Shown: in pieces, positions 52,544 through 61,646 of the stretch
How the letters are laid out: the number at the start of each line of letters is the position of its first letter
Position numbering within the stretch: the stretch's first letter is position 1
NCBI GenBank assembly: GCA_038147495.1
Contig: JAYQTT010000003.1
Location: 186,001 to 250,000 of the forward strand
Source: MED-G116 sp038147495
Lineage (GTDB): Bacteria > Pseudomonadota > Alphaproteobacteria > Puniceispirillales > Puniceispirillaceae
Direction of reading: 5' to 3'
DNA length: 64,000 bases
Program-made: the position numbers and the translations under genes
Notes under the pieces: generated by a model
What the model was told of the DNA's origin: nothing
Databases searched by the model: none
The model's input: the letters and a program-made list of their open reading frames with translations, nothing else

Positions 52544-54301
52544 ATGCTTGCTTCATATGACCGTCATGACACGGATATTCTGATCATCGGCAGCGGCGGC
52601 GCCGGATTGTTCGCCGCGCTCCACGCCCAGCAAGCGGCCCCGGACGCCAAGGTGACGATTGCGGTCAAGGGGCTGATTGGCAAATGCGGCTGCACAAGAA
52701 TGGTGCAAGGCGGATACAATGTCGCATTGGCGCCGGGGGATTCTGTCGAGCGCCATTTCATGGACACGATCATCGGTGGCAAATGGTTGCCCGATCAGGA
52801 CATGGCGTGGAAATTATGCGAAACGGCGGTTACCCGGGTTCATGAACTGGAAAACGAGATTGGTTGTTTCTTTGACCGAAATCCGGATGGAACGCTGCAT
52901 CAAAAGGCCTTTGCCGGCCAGACATTCGATCGCACGGCACATAAAGGCGATTTGACCGGCATCGAAATCATCAGCCGCCTGATGGAACAGGTGTTGTCAC
53001 GCCCGGTTGAGCGATTGCAGGAACATCGCGCCATCGGTTTGATCCCGTCACGCGATGGCAGTGCATTGGCCGGGGTGTTGTTTATCGACATGCGCACAGG
53101 CCGTTTTCGTATGGTCCGGGCAAAGGCCGTATTGCTGGCAACAGGTGGCGGCCCGACAATGTATAAATATCACACCCCATCCGGCGACAAGAGCATGGAC
53201 GGGCTTGCCATGGCGATGCGCCGCGGTCTTGCCTTGCGTGACATGGAGATGGTGCAATTCCACCCGACAGGATTGCTTGCCGGTGCCGGTACGAAGATGA
53301 CAGGAACCGTTCTTGAAGAAGGGCTTCGCGGTGCCGGCGGCCATTTGCTCAACGGCGACAAGCATCGTTTCATGTTCGATTATGATGATGCTGGTGAACG
53401 GGCGACACGCGATATTGTCAGCCGCTCGATCTATGATGAAATGCGCCAACAACGCACCTCGCCGCATGGCGGGGTCTATATTTCGATGGCGCATCTTGGC
53501 CCGGCTTTGGTGGCGGAAAAATTCAAGGGCATGGTCAAGCGGTGTGCCGACAGCGGCTTTGACCTTGCTGGTGGCCTTGTCGAGGTTGTGCCAACCGCGC
53601 ATTACCTGATGGGGGGAATCGTTGTCGATACGGACACCCGTACCAGCCTTCCGGGTCTTTATGTTGCCGGTGAAGATGCTGGCGGGGCGCACGGCTCAAA
53701 CCGGCTTGGGGGAAATGGTGTTGCCAACTCGACCGTCTATGGCGGCGTGGCGGGTGATGTGATGGGTCGTGACGCGATGCAGATCAAGACATTGCACGAT
53801 CCGGACGAAAACATACTTGATGAGGAAATGGCACGAGCCACACTCCCGCTTCAACAAAAGCCGGGGGATCTGGCAGGGCTTCGCGAGCGGTTGCTCGATA
53901 TCATGTGGGATGATGTCGGGGTGATGCGCGATGCTGGCGGCCTTGAGCGTGGCCTGTCACGCCTTGCCGAAATTGACGCCGAGCTGTCATCTGTCGGTGT
54001 TGCCGCCGACAATCTGGCATTCAACCTGTCATGGCATGATTGGCTGAACCTGCGAAGCATGACCGACATGTCGAAGGTGATTGCCAAGGCCGCTCTGTCG
54101 CGCGAGAATTCGCGTGGCGCACATTTCCGCGAGGACTTTCCGGATGCCGGTTCGTTTGACAAATCCTATTTCACCCTCGCAACCGCCGATGATGCCGGAA
54201 TTTCTGTATCGCGGGCACCTGTTAAGTTCACTATCGTCAAGCCCGGAGAGACATTGCTTCGTGAGGACGAAGCCGAAACCCTTGTGGGGGCAGCCCAATG
54301 A
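52544..54301 (+). CDS. SDH/fumarate-reductase-like flavoprotein without the covalent-FAD His
   Basis: 585 residues. FAD fold IIGSGGAGLFAALHAQQ, substrate-side HPTGLLAGAG, GGAHGSNRLGGNGVANSTVYGG and TAHYLMGGIVVDTDT typical of SdhA/FrdA. The stretch aligned with SHTxAAQGG, whose His carries covalent FAD in succinate dehydrogenase, reads KCGCTRMVQGGYN: Cys50 replaces His. The protein may hold FAD non-covalently, which lowers redox potential, or use another substrate. Its stop overlaps the fumarase alpha ATG. Confidence 0.85.
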   Translation: MLASYDRHDTDILIIGSGGAGLFAALHAQQAAPDAKVTIAVKGLIGKCGCTRMVQGGYNVALAPGDSVERHFMDTIIGGKWLPDQDMAWKLCETAVTRVHELENEIGCFFDRNPDGTLHQKAFAGQTFDRTAHKGDLTGIEIISRLMEQVLSRPVERLQEHRAIGLIPSRDGSALAGVLFIDMRTGRFRMVRAKAVLLATGGGPTMYKYHTPSGDKSMDGLAMAMRRGLALRDMEMVQFHPTGLLAGAGTKMTGTVLEEGLRGAGGHLLNGDKHRFMFDYDDAGERATRDIVSRSIYDEMRQQRTSPHGGVYISMAHLGPALVAEKFKGMVKRCADSGFDLAGGLVEVVPTAHYLMGGIVVDTDTRTSLPGLYVAGEDAGGAHGSNRLGGNGVANSTVYGGVAGDVMGRDAMQIKTLHDPDENILDEEMARATLPLQQKPGDLAGLRERLLDIMWDDVGVMRDAGGLERGLSRLAEIDAELSSVGVAADNLAFNLSWHDWLNLRSMTDMSKVIAKAALSRENSRGAHFREDFPDAGSFDKSYFTLATADDAGISVSRAPVKFTIVKPGETLLREDEAETLVGAAQ

Positions 54302-55260
54302 TCGACATTAACCTTGTCCAGAACACAGCCGAAGTGCTGATGAAAAAAGCCGCCATTGAAATTCCCGATGATTATCTAAGCGGCCTGAAAGTGGCTGCCG
54401 CGGCCGAAGATGGCGATCTTTCCAGCTTTGTGCTTGAGGCCATGCTGGAGAATTACGAAGCAGCAAAAGAGGACAGCCGCGCCATGTGCGGCGATACCGG
54501 CTGTCCGCGCTGGTACGTAAAGATGGGCAATGAGGCACAGATTGAAGGCGGCCCGATTGCACTGGAAGCCGCGTTGCGCCGCGCGACGGCAAATGCCACC
54601 TCTTCGGTGCCGCTTCGCCCGAACCGCGTTCATCCGTTGTGGCGAACAGATCATGACAACAATGTCGGCATTGGCGCACCGGAAATCGAATATGGATTTG
54701 AGCCGGGTGGCGATTGGGTGGATCTGATCACTGTGCACAAGGGCGGGCTGTTTGGCACCGACTACCGGATGCTGTTCCCGAGCGATGGCATTCAGGGCAT
54801 CAAGCGCTTCTTTCTCGACTCGCTGGTTGCTTTTGGCAAACGCGGCCTTGCTTGCCAGCCGGCAATTATCGGCATTGGCCTTGGCGGGTCCAAAGACACC
54901 TGCATGGTGCTTGGCAAAAGGGCGGCCTGCCTTCGTGTTGTCGGGGATCGCAACCCCGATCCCAAAATCGCCGCGCTGGAGGCCGAACTCAAAGAACTTG
55001 GCAACAATATCGGCATGGGGGCAATGGGGTTTGTCGGCAAATCCATGGTGATCGATTGCAACATTGAAGTGGGGTATTGCCACACCGGCGGCATGCAGAT
55101 GAGCGTTCATGCATTCTGTCTGTCGTCACGGCGTGCGGTGGCGCGCATTCATGGTGATGGACGGGTCGAATACCGGACCGATCCTGAATGGTTTACGGAA
55201 TATCAAAGGCGGGAGACAGTCGAATGGCAGATGCCACAGGCCGAAAGAAAATCCGGCTAA
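54298..55260 (+). CDS. Class I fumarase/tartrate dehydratase alpha subunit
   Basis: 320 residues. Iron-sulfur hydratase N-terminal domain: CGDTGCPRWYVKMGN holds a cluster Cys; WRTDHDNNVG, IGIGLGGSKDTCMVLGKRA, and a late cluster-bearing CHTGGMQMSVHAFC follow. Hydrates fumarate (or a related diacid) to malate with the beta subunit. It overlaps the beta-subunit gene by 37 bases. Together with the SDH-like subunits it would oxidise succinate to malate. Confidence 0.85.
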   Translation: MIDINLVQNTAEVLMKKAAIEIPDDYLSGLKVAAAAEDGDLSSFVLEAMLENYEAAKEDSRAMCGDTGCPRWYVKMGNEAQIEGGPIALEAALRRATANATSSVPLRPNRVHPLWRTDHDNNVGIGAPEIEYGFEPGGDWVDLITVHKGGLFGTDYRMLFPSDGIQGIKRFFLDSLVAFGKRGLACQPAIIGIGLGGSKDTCMVLGKRAACLRVVGDRNPDPKIAALEAELKELGNNIGMGAMGFVGKSMVIDCNIEVGYCHTGGMQMSVHAFCLSSRRAVARIHGDGRVEYRTDPEWFTEYQRRETVEWQMPQAERKSG

Positions 55261-55901
55261 GCACCAACCCGACACCCGAAGCGCTGGCCGCGCTGTCAAT
55301 CGGCGACATTGTCTATCTTGACGGCACTGTCTACACCGCGCGTGAGGGTGTCTATATGCGCGTTATTGACGAGGGCGTGGACCTGCCGCTTGACCTTCCG
55401 GCGGAATCTGCCGCGAATTTTCATTGCTCGCCCGCCGCAACCCAGCATGATGACGGCTCGTTCGCGCTTGGCGCGGTCACGGCAACCGCATCATTCCGCT
55501 TTTCAAAATGGATCGGGCCGTGGCTAGAGACATCTGGCGCCAAGCTGATCATTGGCAAGGGCGGCATGAACCCCGAGGATTACCGCACACATTTTGTCAA
55601 ACACGGGGCAATCTATCTGACCACGGTTGGCTATGGCACCGGCGCGTTACTTGGGCGCGGTGTGAAGCAGGTGCGCGCCTTGCATTGGCGCAAGGAGCTT
55701 GGCCTCGCACAGGCGATGTGGGTCATCGATGTCGAGAATTTTGGTCCCTTCATCGTCGAGAGCGATCTTGCGGGCAATAGCCTGTTTGAACGAGAGAACG
55801 CAAAAATCGCGGCCAATCTTGATGCCGCCTATGAAGGCACGAAACCGGCTGTCCTCAAGCGCTTTGGTGAAACCGACGACCGCGGCGATGAATTGATCTG
55901 A
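55224..55901 (+). CDS. Class I fumarase/tartrate dehydratase beta subunit
   Basis: 225 residues from ATG 55224. C-terminal fumarase domain: TPEALAALSIGDIVYLDGTVYTARE, NFHCSPAATQ, TASFRFSKWIGPWLE, LIIGKGGMN, and HWRKELGLAQAMWVIDVENFGPFIV. Completes the heterodimeric hydratase encoded with the previous gene. Last gene of the LysR-controlled module. Confidence 0.85.
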   Translation: MADATGRKKIRLSTNPTPEALAALSIGDIVYLDGTVYTAREGVYMRVIDEGVDLPLDLPAESAANFHCSPAATQHDDGSFALGAVTATASFRFSKWIGPWLETSGAKLIIGKGGMNPEDYRTHFVKHGAIYLTTVGYGTGALLGRGVKQVRALHWRKELGLAQAMWVIDVENFGPFIVESDLAGNSLFERENAKIAANLDAAYEGTKPAVLKRFGETDDRGDELI

Positions 55902-56015
55902 AGCAATGGCGCAGGCCTCTTGCTCACCGGCTTAAAAATGTGATGCAAAATCACAATTGACCCCGGCAACCATGATCAGATGTCCGGGCTTCAAATGAAC
56001 GTTGTTTTCAATTAA

Positions 56016-56102
<87 letters not shown>

Positions 56103-56164
56103 AACAGCTTAGTCGTCTGGCATAACAGCCGGTCACACCTCAGTCACAACTGAGGAGTAAAACC

Positions 56165-57118
56165 ATGGCATCTATCCGCAAGCGTAACAACCTCTGGCAA
56201 GCTCAAGTCAGATGCAAACACACCGGCTCAACTTCAAAGTCTTTCCATCGCAAAACTGACGCCGAGAGGTGGGCAACGGCCCAAGAGGCTCTTATGCAGT
56301 CTGGACAGTGGGAAGATAAGACGACAAACAAACACACTATTGGCGACAAGATGCTCAGATACTTGGATGTCGTCACCCCAACCAAACGAGGTGAGGCACA
56401 AGAGACACGGAGGCTAGAAAGACTGCTGCGTGATAGACGCCTGATGAGTGTTCGTCTCACCCAAGCCAAGCCTTGCGTTTTTGCTGACTTCCGCGACCAA
56501 CGCATCCAAGACGGTGTTAGAGCCTGTCAGTATGATCTTGTCTTGCTTCGTCACGCTTGGAATATAGCCCGAATTGAGTGGGGTTGGTCTCTGCCCGACA
56601 ATCCAATCAGTTTGATCAGGATGCCAAAGAACAATCCACCAAGAGAAAGACGATTCAAAGAAGGCGAGTTTGACTTACTCAAGGCGGCCGCTACTAAGTC
56701 AAGGTCGTGGTATGTCTGGCCAGTCGTCGTGCTCGCTATAGAGACGGCAATGAGGCGAGGTGAAATCCTTGGTCTTCGATGGGAGCATATCGACCTAGAC
56801 AAGAGAACAGCTTTTTTGCCCATGACAAAGAATGGCAGGTCAAGGCAAGTGCCATTAAGTGAGGTTGCCATCGAGCAGCTCATTAAAGCACCCAAGGATA
56901 CGGATCGTCCCTTCCCCGTGACTGACGTGGCGTTTCGTCAGGCTTGGGACAGGCTTCGTAGACGAGCGAACATAACCGACCTCACCTTCCATGACCTCAG
57001 GCATGAGGCTATTTCGCGGATGTTTGACGGCGGGATGAAGATACACGAGGTAATGGCAGTCAGTGGACACCGGACAGCTAGCCAGCTTTTTCGATATGTG
57101 CAAACATCCCACCCTTAG
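56165..57118 (+). CDS. int: Tyrosine-recombinase integrase
   Basis: 317 residues. N-terminal arm-binding start MASIRKRNNLWQAQVRCKHTGSTSKSFHRKTDAERWA; catalytic region with Arg in AIETAMRRGEILGLRW, HDLRHEAISRMFDGGMKIHEVMAVSGHRTASQLFRYVQ giving R, H and the Tyr nucleophile. Lies 66 bases from the left tRNA. Catalyses integration and excision between the 87-bp repeats. The C-terminus is short but holds the Tyr. Confidence 0.93.
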   Translation: MASIRKRNNLWQAQVRCKHTGSTSKSFHRKTDAERWATAQEALMQSGQWEDKTTNKHTIGDKMLRYLDVVTPTKRGEAQETRRLERLLRDRRLMSVRLTQAKPCVFADFRDQRIQDGVRACQYDLVLLRHAWNIARIEWGWSLPDNPISLIRMPKNNPPRERRFKEGEFDLLKAAATKSRSWYVWPVVVLAIETAMRRGEILGLRWEHIDLDKRTAFLPMTKNGRSRQVPLSEVAIEQLIKAPKDTDRPFPVTDVAFRQAWDRLRRRANITDLTFHDLRHEAISRMFDGGMKIHEVMAVSGHRTASQLFRYVQTSHP

Positions 57119-57162
57119 TCTGGAATAACCATAACAAAGCCAAGTATGAAGGGATTGATCTT

Positions 57163-57465
57163 ATGTACCTCGATGTAAAGCCAGATGGATCAATCACACT
57201 TAATGAGGCCGATGATTTTAGCCGATTTGAAATCCGGTCCTCGATTGATCTTGCCCCAGGACACCTCAGCGACAATTTCTTCTCGATCGCTGAGCCGACT
57301 GACGACAACAGGTACTGGGTCAACGCTGTTGCTGTTATGCAGTTGTCATCAAAATCAGATGACCCAGAATGGTGCACTGCATTTTGGACGATGCTGGAGA
57401 AGGCCGAACCCTATGGATTCGCCGACGTTGACCAAAAACGCATCAAGTCCCATGTGAGAAAATGA
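57163..57465 (+). CDS. Hypothetical island protein
   Basis: 100 residues, not recognised. DGSITLNEADDFSRFEIR, NRYWVNAVAVMQLSS and a Trp-rich helix (WCTAFWTMLEKAEPYGF) look like a folded alpha/beta protein. No signal or membrane part. Lies 44 bases after int, same strand. After it, 57466-57867 holds no gene I can support. Confidence 0.5.
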   Translation: MYLDVKPDGSITLNEADDFSRFEIRSSIDLAPGHLSDNFFSIAEPTDDNRYWVNAVAVMQLSSKSDDPEWCTAFWTMLEKAEPYGFADVDQKRIKSHVRK

Positions 57466-57867
57466 GGCAGCGATTTCCTCATCGCTAGGGTCACTCCAAG
57501 GCTGAGCTGCAAATGTGTCGTTCAACTTGCGCCGACAAAGTGGACGCGTTTCTGGGCCTGGTCACTTTTTGGCCTGTTTCAAAATGCCACATATCATTTC
57601 CGGTTGAAGAGGCGCAAGTTGTCTTGGTCAGACAGCGGGATAGGGATGCGAAAAATCACCTGAGATCGCACCTGCTGTCTGTCCCGACCCCCTTCACAAT
57701 ATTGCAATCAAATGCTGCGTCTCTCTTCCGCAACCACTCTTTGCGAGAGTGGTCCAATGGCGACGCTCAACGATTAGAAGCATGAGATTCCAGAGGCTCA
57801 ATTGACAGTGACTTGTATTTAACGTCTTCTAGTAACGCTTGCGAGACGAGACGACATCAATATTGAA

Positions 57868-57995
57868 TTTTGCGCGTTTCTTGATCCGTTATCTCAACAT
57901 TAAGAGTAAAAAGAAGGGATACCAATGTCTCGCGGCATGACAATATTGACGCCGCCTTTCCTTTTTGCGCGTTTCTCTCGATCCGTTATCTCAAC
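57868..57995 (+). repeat. Pair of imperfect ~31-base direct repeats upstream of the SDR gene
   Basis: TTTGCGCGTTTCTTGATCC and CGTTATCTCAAC form one unit at 57868-57898; the second, with two extra bases (TTTCTCTCGATCC), is at 57962-57995. Each is preceded by AATATTGA. Both lie just before the SDR start at 58018, so they may be operator sites or relics of a duplication. Confidence 0.55.
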
Positions 57996-58017
57996 CCACA
58001 GCAAAGGCACATAACAA

Positions 58018-58719
58018 ATGGATGTTAAGGGAAGAACGGCAATCGTTTTTGGAGGCACGTCAGGAATTGGCTTGGCCACCAGTGTTAAATTGATGGCAAT
58101 GGGAGCATCAGTGACAGCCGTCAGCCGCAATCCGGCAAAGTCTGACCTACCGGAGACTTTGAAAACGGCTTCTGTTGATGTCTGTGACGCGGCAGCGGTT
58201 GAGGCTTTTTTTAATGATCAGGCAGAAATTGACATTCTGGTCAATTCGGCCACTGGCGGAAGCCGGGCGATTGGCCCCTTTGCGGAGATGAATGTTGATG
58301 GGTTTAAAAACTCCTTTGCAAAGTTGTGGGGCTACAGTCATGTACTCAGGTTTGGCATCGACAAAATGGCCGAAGATGGCTCCATCGTTCTTGTTAGCGG
58401 AACGCCCGCTCGAAGGTGTAAGCCGGGCCTTGTGGCGCTATCTGCCGTTGGTGGGGCTGTGGAGGCCCTTGTCCGCGCGGTTGCTCCTGAAATCGCGCCA
58501 ATCAGGTTAAATGTGGTCTCACCCGGCTTCATTGATACGCCTATGGTGTCACTGAGCGGAGCTGAGAGAGTGGCTCATTATGAAAAACTGACAAAAGATC
58601 ATGCCATTGCCCGCGCCGGAACCGCAGATGAGGTTGCAGATGCAATTTTGTTCGCGATACAGAATGACTTTGTCACAGGTACAACAATTGACGTGGATGG
58701 TGGCTGGTTGCTCTCTTGA
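58018..58719 (+). CDS. SDR-family oxidoreductase without the Tyr-Lys active pair
   Basis: 233 residues. NAD(P)-binding GGTSGIGLATSVKLMAMGASVTAVSRN, NAG-position NSATGG, C-terminal NVVSPGFIDTPMV and TGTTIDVDGGWLLS. The usual YxxxK is replaced by LSAVGG, so classic chemistry is unlikely unless another residue substitutes; the Ser position SGTPARR is present. Followed 43 bases later by a small gene of unknown family, probably one operon. Confidence 0.85.
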   Translation: MDVKGRTAIVFGGTSGIGLATSVKLMAMGASVTAVSRNPAKSDLPETLKTASVDVCDAAAVEAFFNDQAEIDILVNSATGGSRAIGPFAEMNVDGFKNSFAKLWGYSHVLRFGIDKMAEDGSIVLVSGTPARRCKPGLVALSAVGGAVEALVRAVAPEIAPIRLNVVSPGFIDTPMVSLSGAERVAHYEKLTKDHAIARAGTADEVADAILFAIQNDFVTGTTIDVDGGWLLS

Positions 58720-58762
58720 CAAGGCCATTATCAGGTTTTCTTGAAAATCAGGAGTTCAGCAG

Positions 58763-59077
58763 ATGTTGATGAACATAACTGTCCAAACGTTCAAAACAGA
58801 AAACGAATTAGAGTTAAGCGTATCCCGCTGGGATGCTGTAAAGGACCAATTCATGCCCCGATTTCGCGAAGCGGGCCTGACACGGTATTCATGCACGAGG
58901 ATTTGGAATCGGCAGGGTCAGTACCAATTGGCTTTCGTTTTCGAATACAGGGACAAAGAGGCTATGGACGAGTGCCTTCCAATATGGAAAGAGATAGAAA
59001 AAGAATGGAAACAGAAAATCGAGAATGTTACGGTTGGTTATCGGGGCGTTCTCATTGACCAATACGATTACAACTGA
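58763..59077 (+). CDS. Small island protein, family member 1 (ferredoxin-like fold)
   Basis: 104 residues. TVQTFKTENELELSV start, RIWNRQGQYQLAFVFEYRDKEAMDECLPIW core, VTVGYRGVLIDQYD end. AGGAG lies before the ATG. Related by eye to 62552-62893 (IWNKEQSYRVGIIFEYRNQDAYVACQ) and more weakly to 59478-59783. Resembles small dimeric alpha+beta barrel proteins (ABM/Dabb type). Encoded with the SDR gene. Confidence 0.6.
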   Translation: MLMNITVQTFKTENELELSVSRWDAVKDQFMPRFREAGLTRYSCTRIWNRQGQYQLAFVFEYRDKEAMDECLPIWKEIEKEWKQKIENVTVGYRGVLIDQYDYN

Positions 59078-59214
59078 AAAATAACACCTAATTGAAGTGA
59101 CTTGGCGCACCGATGCCACCAGAGCAAAGAGGTGATGCGTAATTTCTTGCTAAGGCTTTTGATTACAACACATGATGCAAAAATTGCATCACTGCAATGC
59201 TAAATCAGCAGTAT

Positions 59215-59364
59215 TTGTGTTCACACATCTAACTTAACATAATGACGATGCCAACGCATTGCCTTGCCCCAACGAGGCATAGTGTTGGCAGTACGATGCT
59301 CAATATTGTTTCCTCTGTATCGAAACTTTACCCCTGTAGGTAACCCCTGCAGGGGTCTTTTTTT
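59215..59364 (+). ncRNA. Candidate structured small RNA with own promoter and terminator
   Basis: Promoter TTGTGT (59215-59220), 17-base spacer, CATAAT (59238-59243); start about 59249. A long hairpin follows at 59249-59290: seven outer pairs (TGCCAAC/GTTGGCA), internal loop, five inner pairs (TGCCT/AGGCA), 10-base loop TGCCCCAACG. It closes with ACCCC-TGCA-GGGGT and seven T (59343-59364), an intrinsic terminator. No reading frame of note lies inside. A second ACCCCTG just upstream could compete for the terminator stem. Confidence 0.5.
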
Positions 59365-59477
59365 GGGTTTGCTAGGGCAGTCAAACCGACAAATAAAGAC
59401 ACCCCTGCATCAGCCGCCTCTAAAGTTGATGCCATCATCATGACCTCATGTCACTAATGCGCTGCCAGTCGTAAGGC

Positions 59478-59783
59478 TCACAGATCGATGCTTCCAATCG
59501 TCATGATGGTTTTGCCCGTTACAGACATTGTTTTTGGCGATAACGTCTGAGTGAACCTGCTGATATTTTCTGCAATCAGCTGTTCAATCGTTTTTTGGGT
59601 CGCTTCGTCGGGAAATTCCCAAATGACGGTGCTGACGTGAGGGGTTTGCTCATTTTTGATCGCTCTAAAACGAACATTAGGAATGTTTTCAAGTAATTCA
59701 GGCCATTTGGTTTGAAGGATCGACTCAAAGAGTTCACATTCCTCAGCAGAAGGAAACGTTCGAATAAAAACTTTGATGATCAC
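59478..59783 (-). CDS. Small island protein, family member 3 (divergent)
   Basis: 101 residues. IIKVFIRTFPSAEECELFE start, VRFRAIKNEQTPHVSTVIWEFPDEATQKTIEQLI core, MSVTGKTIMTIGSIDL end: the same strand-helix-strand-strand-helix-strand order as the two ~105-residue paralogues at 58763 and 62552, with lower identity. No signal. Opposite strand to those two. Confidence 0.5.
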   Translation of the reverse strand: MIIKVFIRTFPSAEECELFESILQTKWPELLENIPNVRFRAIKNEQTPHVSTVIWEFPDEATQKTIEQLIAENISRFTQTLSPKTMSVTGKTIMTIGSIDL

Positions 59784-60047
59784 AACACTACCACCTTCAA
59801 CACAAAAACGAGGCCCAATCGAGCCTTTGACTATGCAGCCTCAACATTCGTGTCGCAAGAGTTAAACTTAAAGTCATTGTTATTGAGTTTTGTGGGGCAG
59901 AATCCGACCCTCTTCATTCAACATGACCAGTTTCTGGCTGCAGTGTAAGTGCATATTTAGGACATAGTTTGACGATCTATGATTATAGAGTGGTGTCAGA
60001 ATTTTGTCGCGTTTCAGCGCCTTTTCTTGAATCAAAATTAGGTGTCG

Positions 60048-60152
60048 ATTGCTGGCGATTTGAGACTCGCTGGCGGCCTTACGCGCCTGTTTTATACTTC
60101 TTACCTGCGCTAACCTTAGCCGCCCCTCAGTGACTCTTAAATCGCCAGCAAT
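60048..60152. repeat. Long inverted repeat with 18-pair stem
   Basis: Arms 60048-60065 and 60135-60152 pair over 18 positions (one G-U): ATTGCTGGCGATTTGAGA against TCTTAAATCGCCAGCAAT. A second inner stem (ctg-gcggc at 60069-60076 with gccgc...cag near 60119-60130) is possible. About 69 bases lie between the arms, with no gene. Could be a structured RNA, a replication or transfer signal, or a miniature element; no reverse transcriptase lies nearby. Confidence 0.6.
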
Positions 60153-60170
60153 GGGATGCTGAGTTGACTG

Positions 60171-61543
60171 CTAGTTCACTTTCAGCCGTGGCTCGATGTT
60201 GGCCCTTCTGAAGAATTGTTCTTTGAGCGTTTCCATCGCAATTTGTTGGTCCGACTCACGCACAATGATGCTGTCGTGAACCGAGAAACAAGGGATGCCA
60301 TGGGAGTGCATCAGCTCAGTCATTGTCCCGATGATGATTTCGCTTTCGATGAACATCAGGTCAGCCCAGGTTATCTTCTGTGATGGCCAGTCGGCTAGCA
60401 TGGGGAAGTGGTCGAGGATGACAGGCTGAAGTGACGTTACCGTCATCTTCTTTGGTCGTTCAATTCCAGCTGCCTTGATTTCCTCAATGGCGTTATCCGG
60501 CCACCTTCGTATGGAAACCATGATGACCGATGGTGGCTGTTATCCAAGCCTTCACTATGACCCTGTTGTAACCACCCACCGAGTAAAGGTCGTTCCTATT
60601 GGGCAAGGGATGATCTGAAATGCCATGGAGTATGGTGAGGTAGGAAGCGTTGATGTCAATTTCGACAACTCCTTCACCACCTATCGTCATCTTCTGACGT
60701 CGGTCTTCTTGATGGTCTGGTAGCTGTAGTCGCCGACACCATAAAGACGACCACCCCACTGGAAGTCGAAGCCGTCAACATCACCTCTGGCAAAGAGCCT
60801 TCGATAGCCAGAGAAACCTCCAACCCCTAACTCAAAGTCTGCAAGGAAGCTGTTCAGCGCCTTCACCTCAGCTTCCATCGCCCAGCTTTTCTCGGTGTGC
60901 TCGAACTTCATCCGTTTGCCGGTAGCCTTGCGTCCAAACGCCTTGGTGGACTTTGCTCTGACCTCAATCACCTTCCTGGGCAGTTGGTGGATGAAACGTT
61001 CTCTCGCTTGCCCTTGACCAATTCCTGATGCCCTCGCCATCGACACCAGGACCTGCGTTGGCTGAACTGAACCTTGATGCAGGAGACAAGCCATGGAAGC
61101 CTGGGGATGGAAGGTGGTGGTGGTCCTTCATTGAACTGCCGATGATGTTTGATGTCGTTCACCAACGACCTTTAGCGTTACGGCCCAAAGAGACAATCAT
61201 GAGACCAGCTTTCTCCATCGGTGAAGCTTGGTTTAGGTGTAACTATCGGCTTGAACGTCTTGTAGCCAACAGGCCGGTCTTCAAAGGCAGCAGGAGACAA
61301 GCCATGGTACGACCAGCCATTCTCCTTGACCTCCACCGCAATCAATAGGTCGCCAACGATAAGACCAACCGCTGACCTGAAGGCAGCCATGTCTTTCGCT
61401 TTCCGTGCTCTCTGACGCTGTTCGGCTTGCTCGATGATGTTGATGATGTCGTTCACCAACGCCTTCGCCTCAGGCGACGCAGGGGGACACATCAGTCCCA
61501 TGTACCTTGCGTCTGCTATCTCTTTGATGTCGTAATCAGCCAT
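60171..61543 (-). pseudogene. Decayed replication-type gene of the element
   Basis: Four minus-strand fragments in shifting frames look like one former gene: 61178-61543 (IVGDLLIAVEVKENGWSYHGLS), 60687-61094 (FEHTEKSWAMEAEV and GFSGYRRLFARGDVDGFDFQWGGRLYG), 60493-60759 (VVEIDINASYLTILHGISDHPLPNRNDLYSV), and 60171-60521 (HSHGIPCFSVHDSIIVRESDQQIAMETLKEQFFR). The chain (VExDINASxLxILHG then SVHDSIIV) resembles a protein common in alphaproteobacterial islands, of DNA-polymerase-like or replication character. At least two frame changes (near 60690 and 60500) break it. Confidence 0.55.
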
Positions 61544-61646
61544 AGTCTTCTTACGGTTACTAGTACACCCGGGTCGCCTCCAGCCACTCTAGCTCACATT
61601 ATTATTATTATTACTACTACCTCTCCTTAGTAAGGAACCTGGGACC

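Noticed and set aside
57513..57785. A 90-residue plus-strand frame after the hypothetical protein
   Set aside because: No ribosome site and no protein-like pattern; the region looks like relic sequence.
60048..60152. Retron-like msr/msd region
   Set aside because: The long inverted repeat recalls retron a1/a2 arms, but no reverse transcriptase is encoded nearby.
61028..61348. A 106-residue plus-strand frame in the element
   Set aside because: It is antisense to the replication-type pseudogene and has no recognisable features.
61597..61618. att/act triplet tract as a possible CRISPR or other array
   Set aside because: It is a simple microsatellite without spacers; no CRISPR array or cas gene is present in the window.
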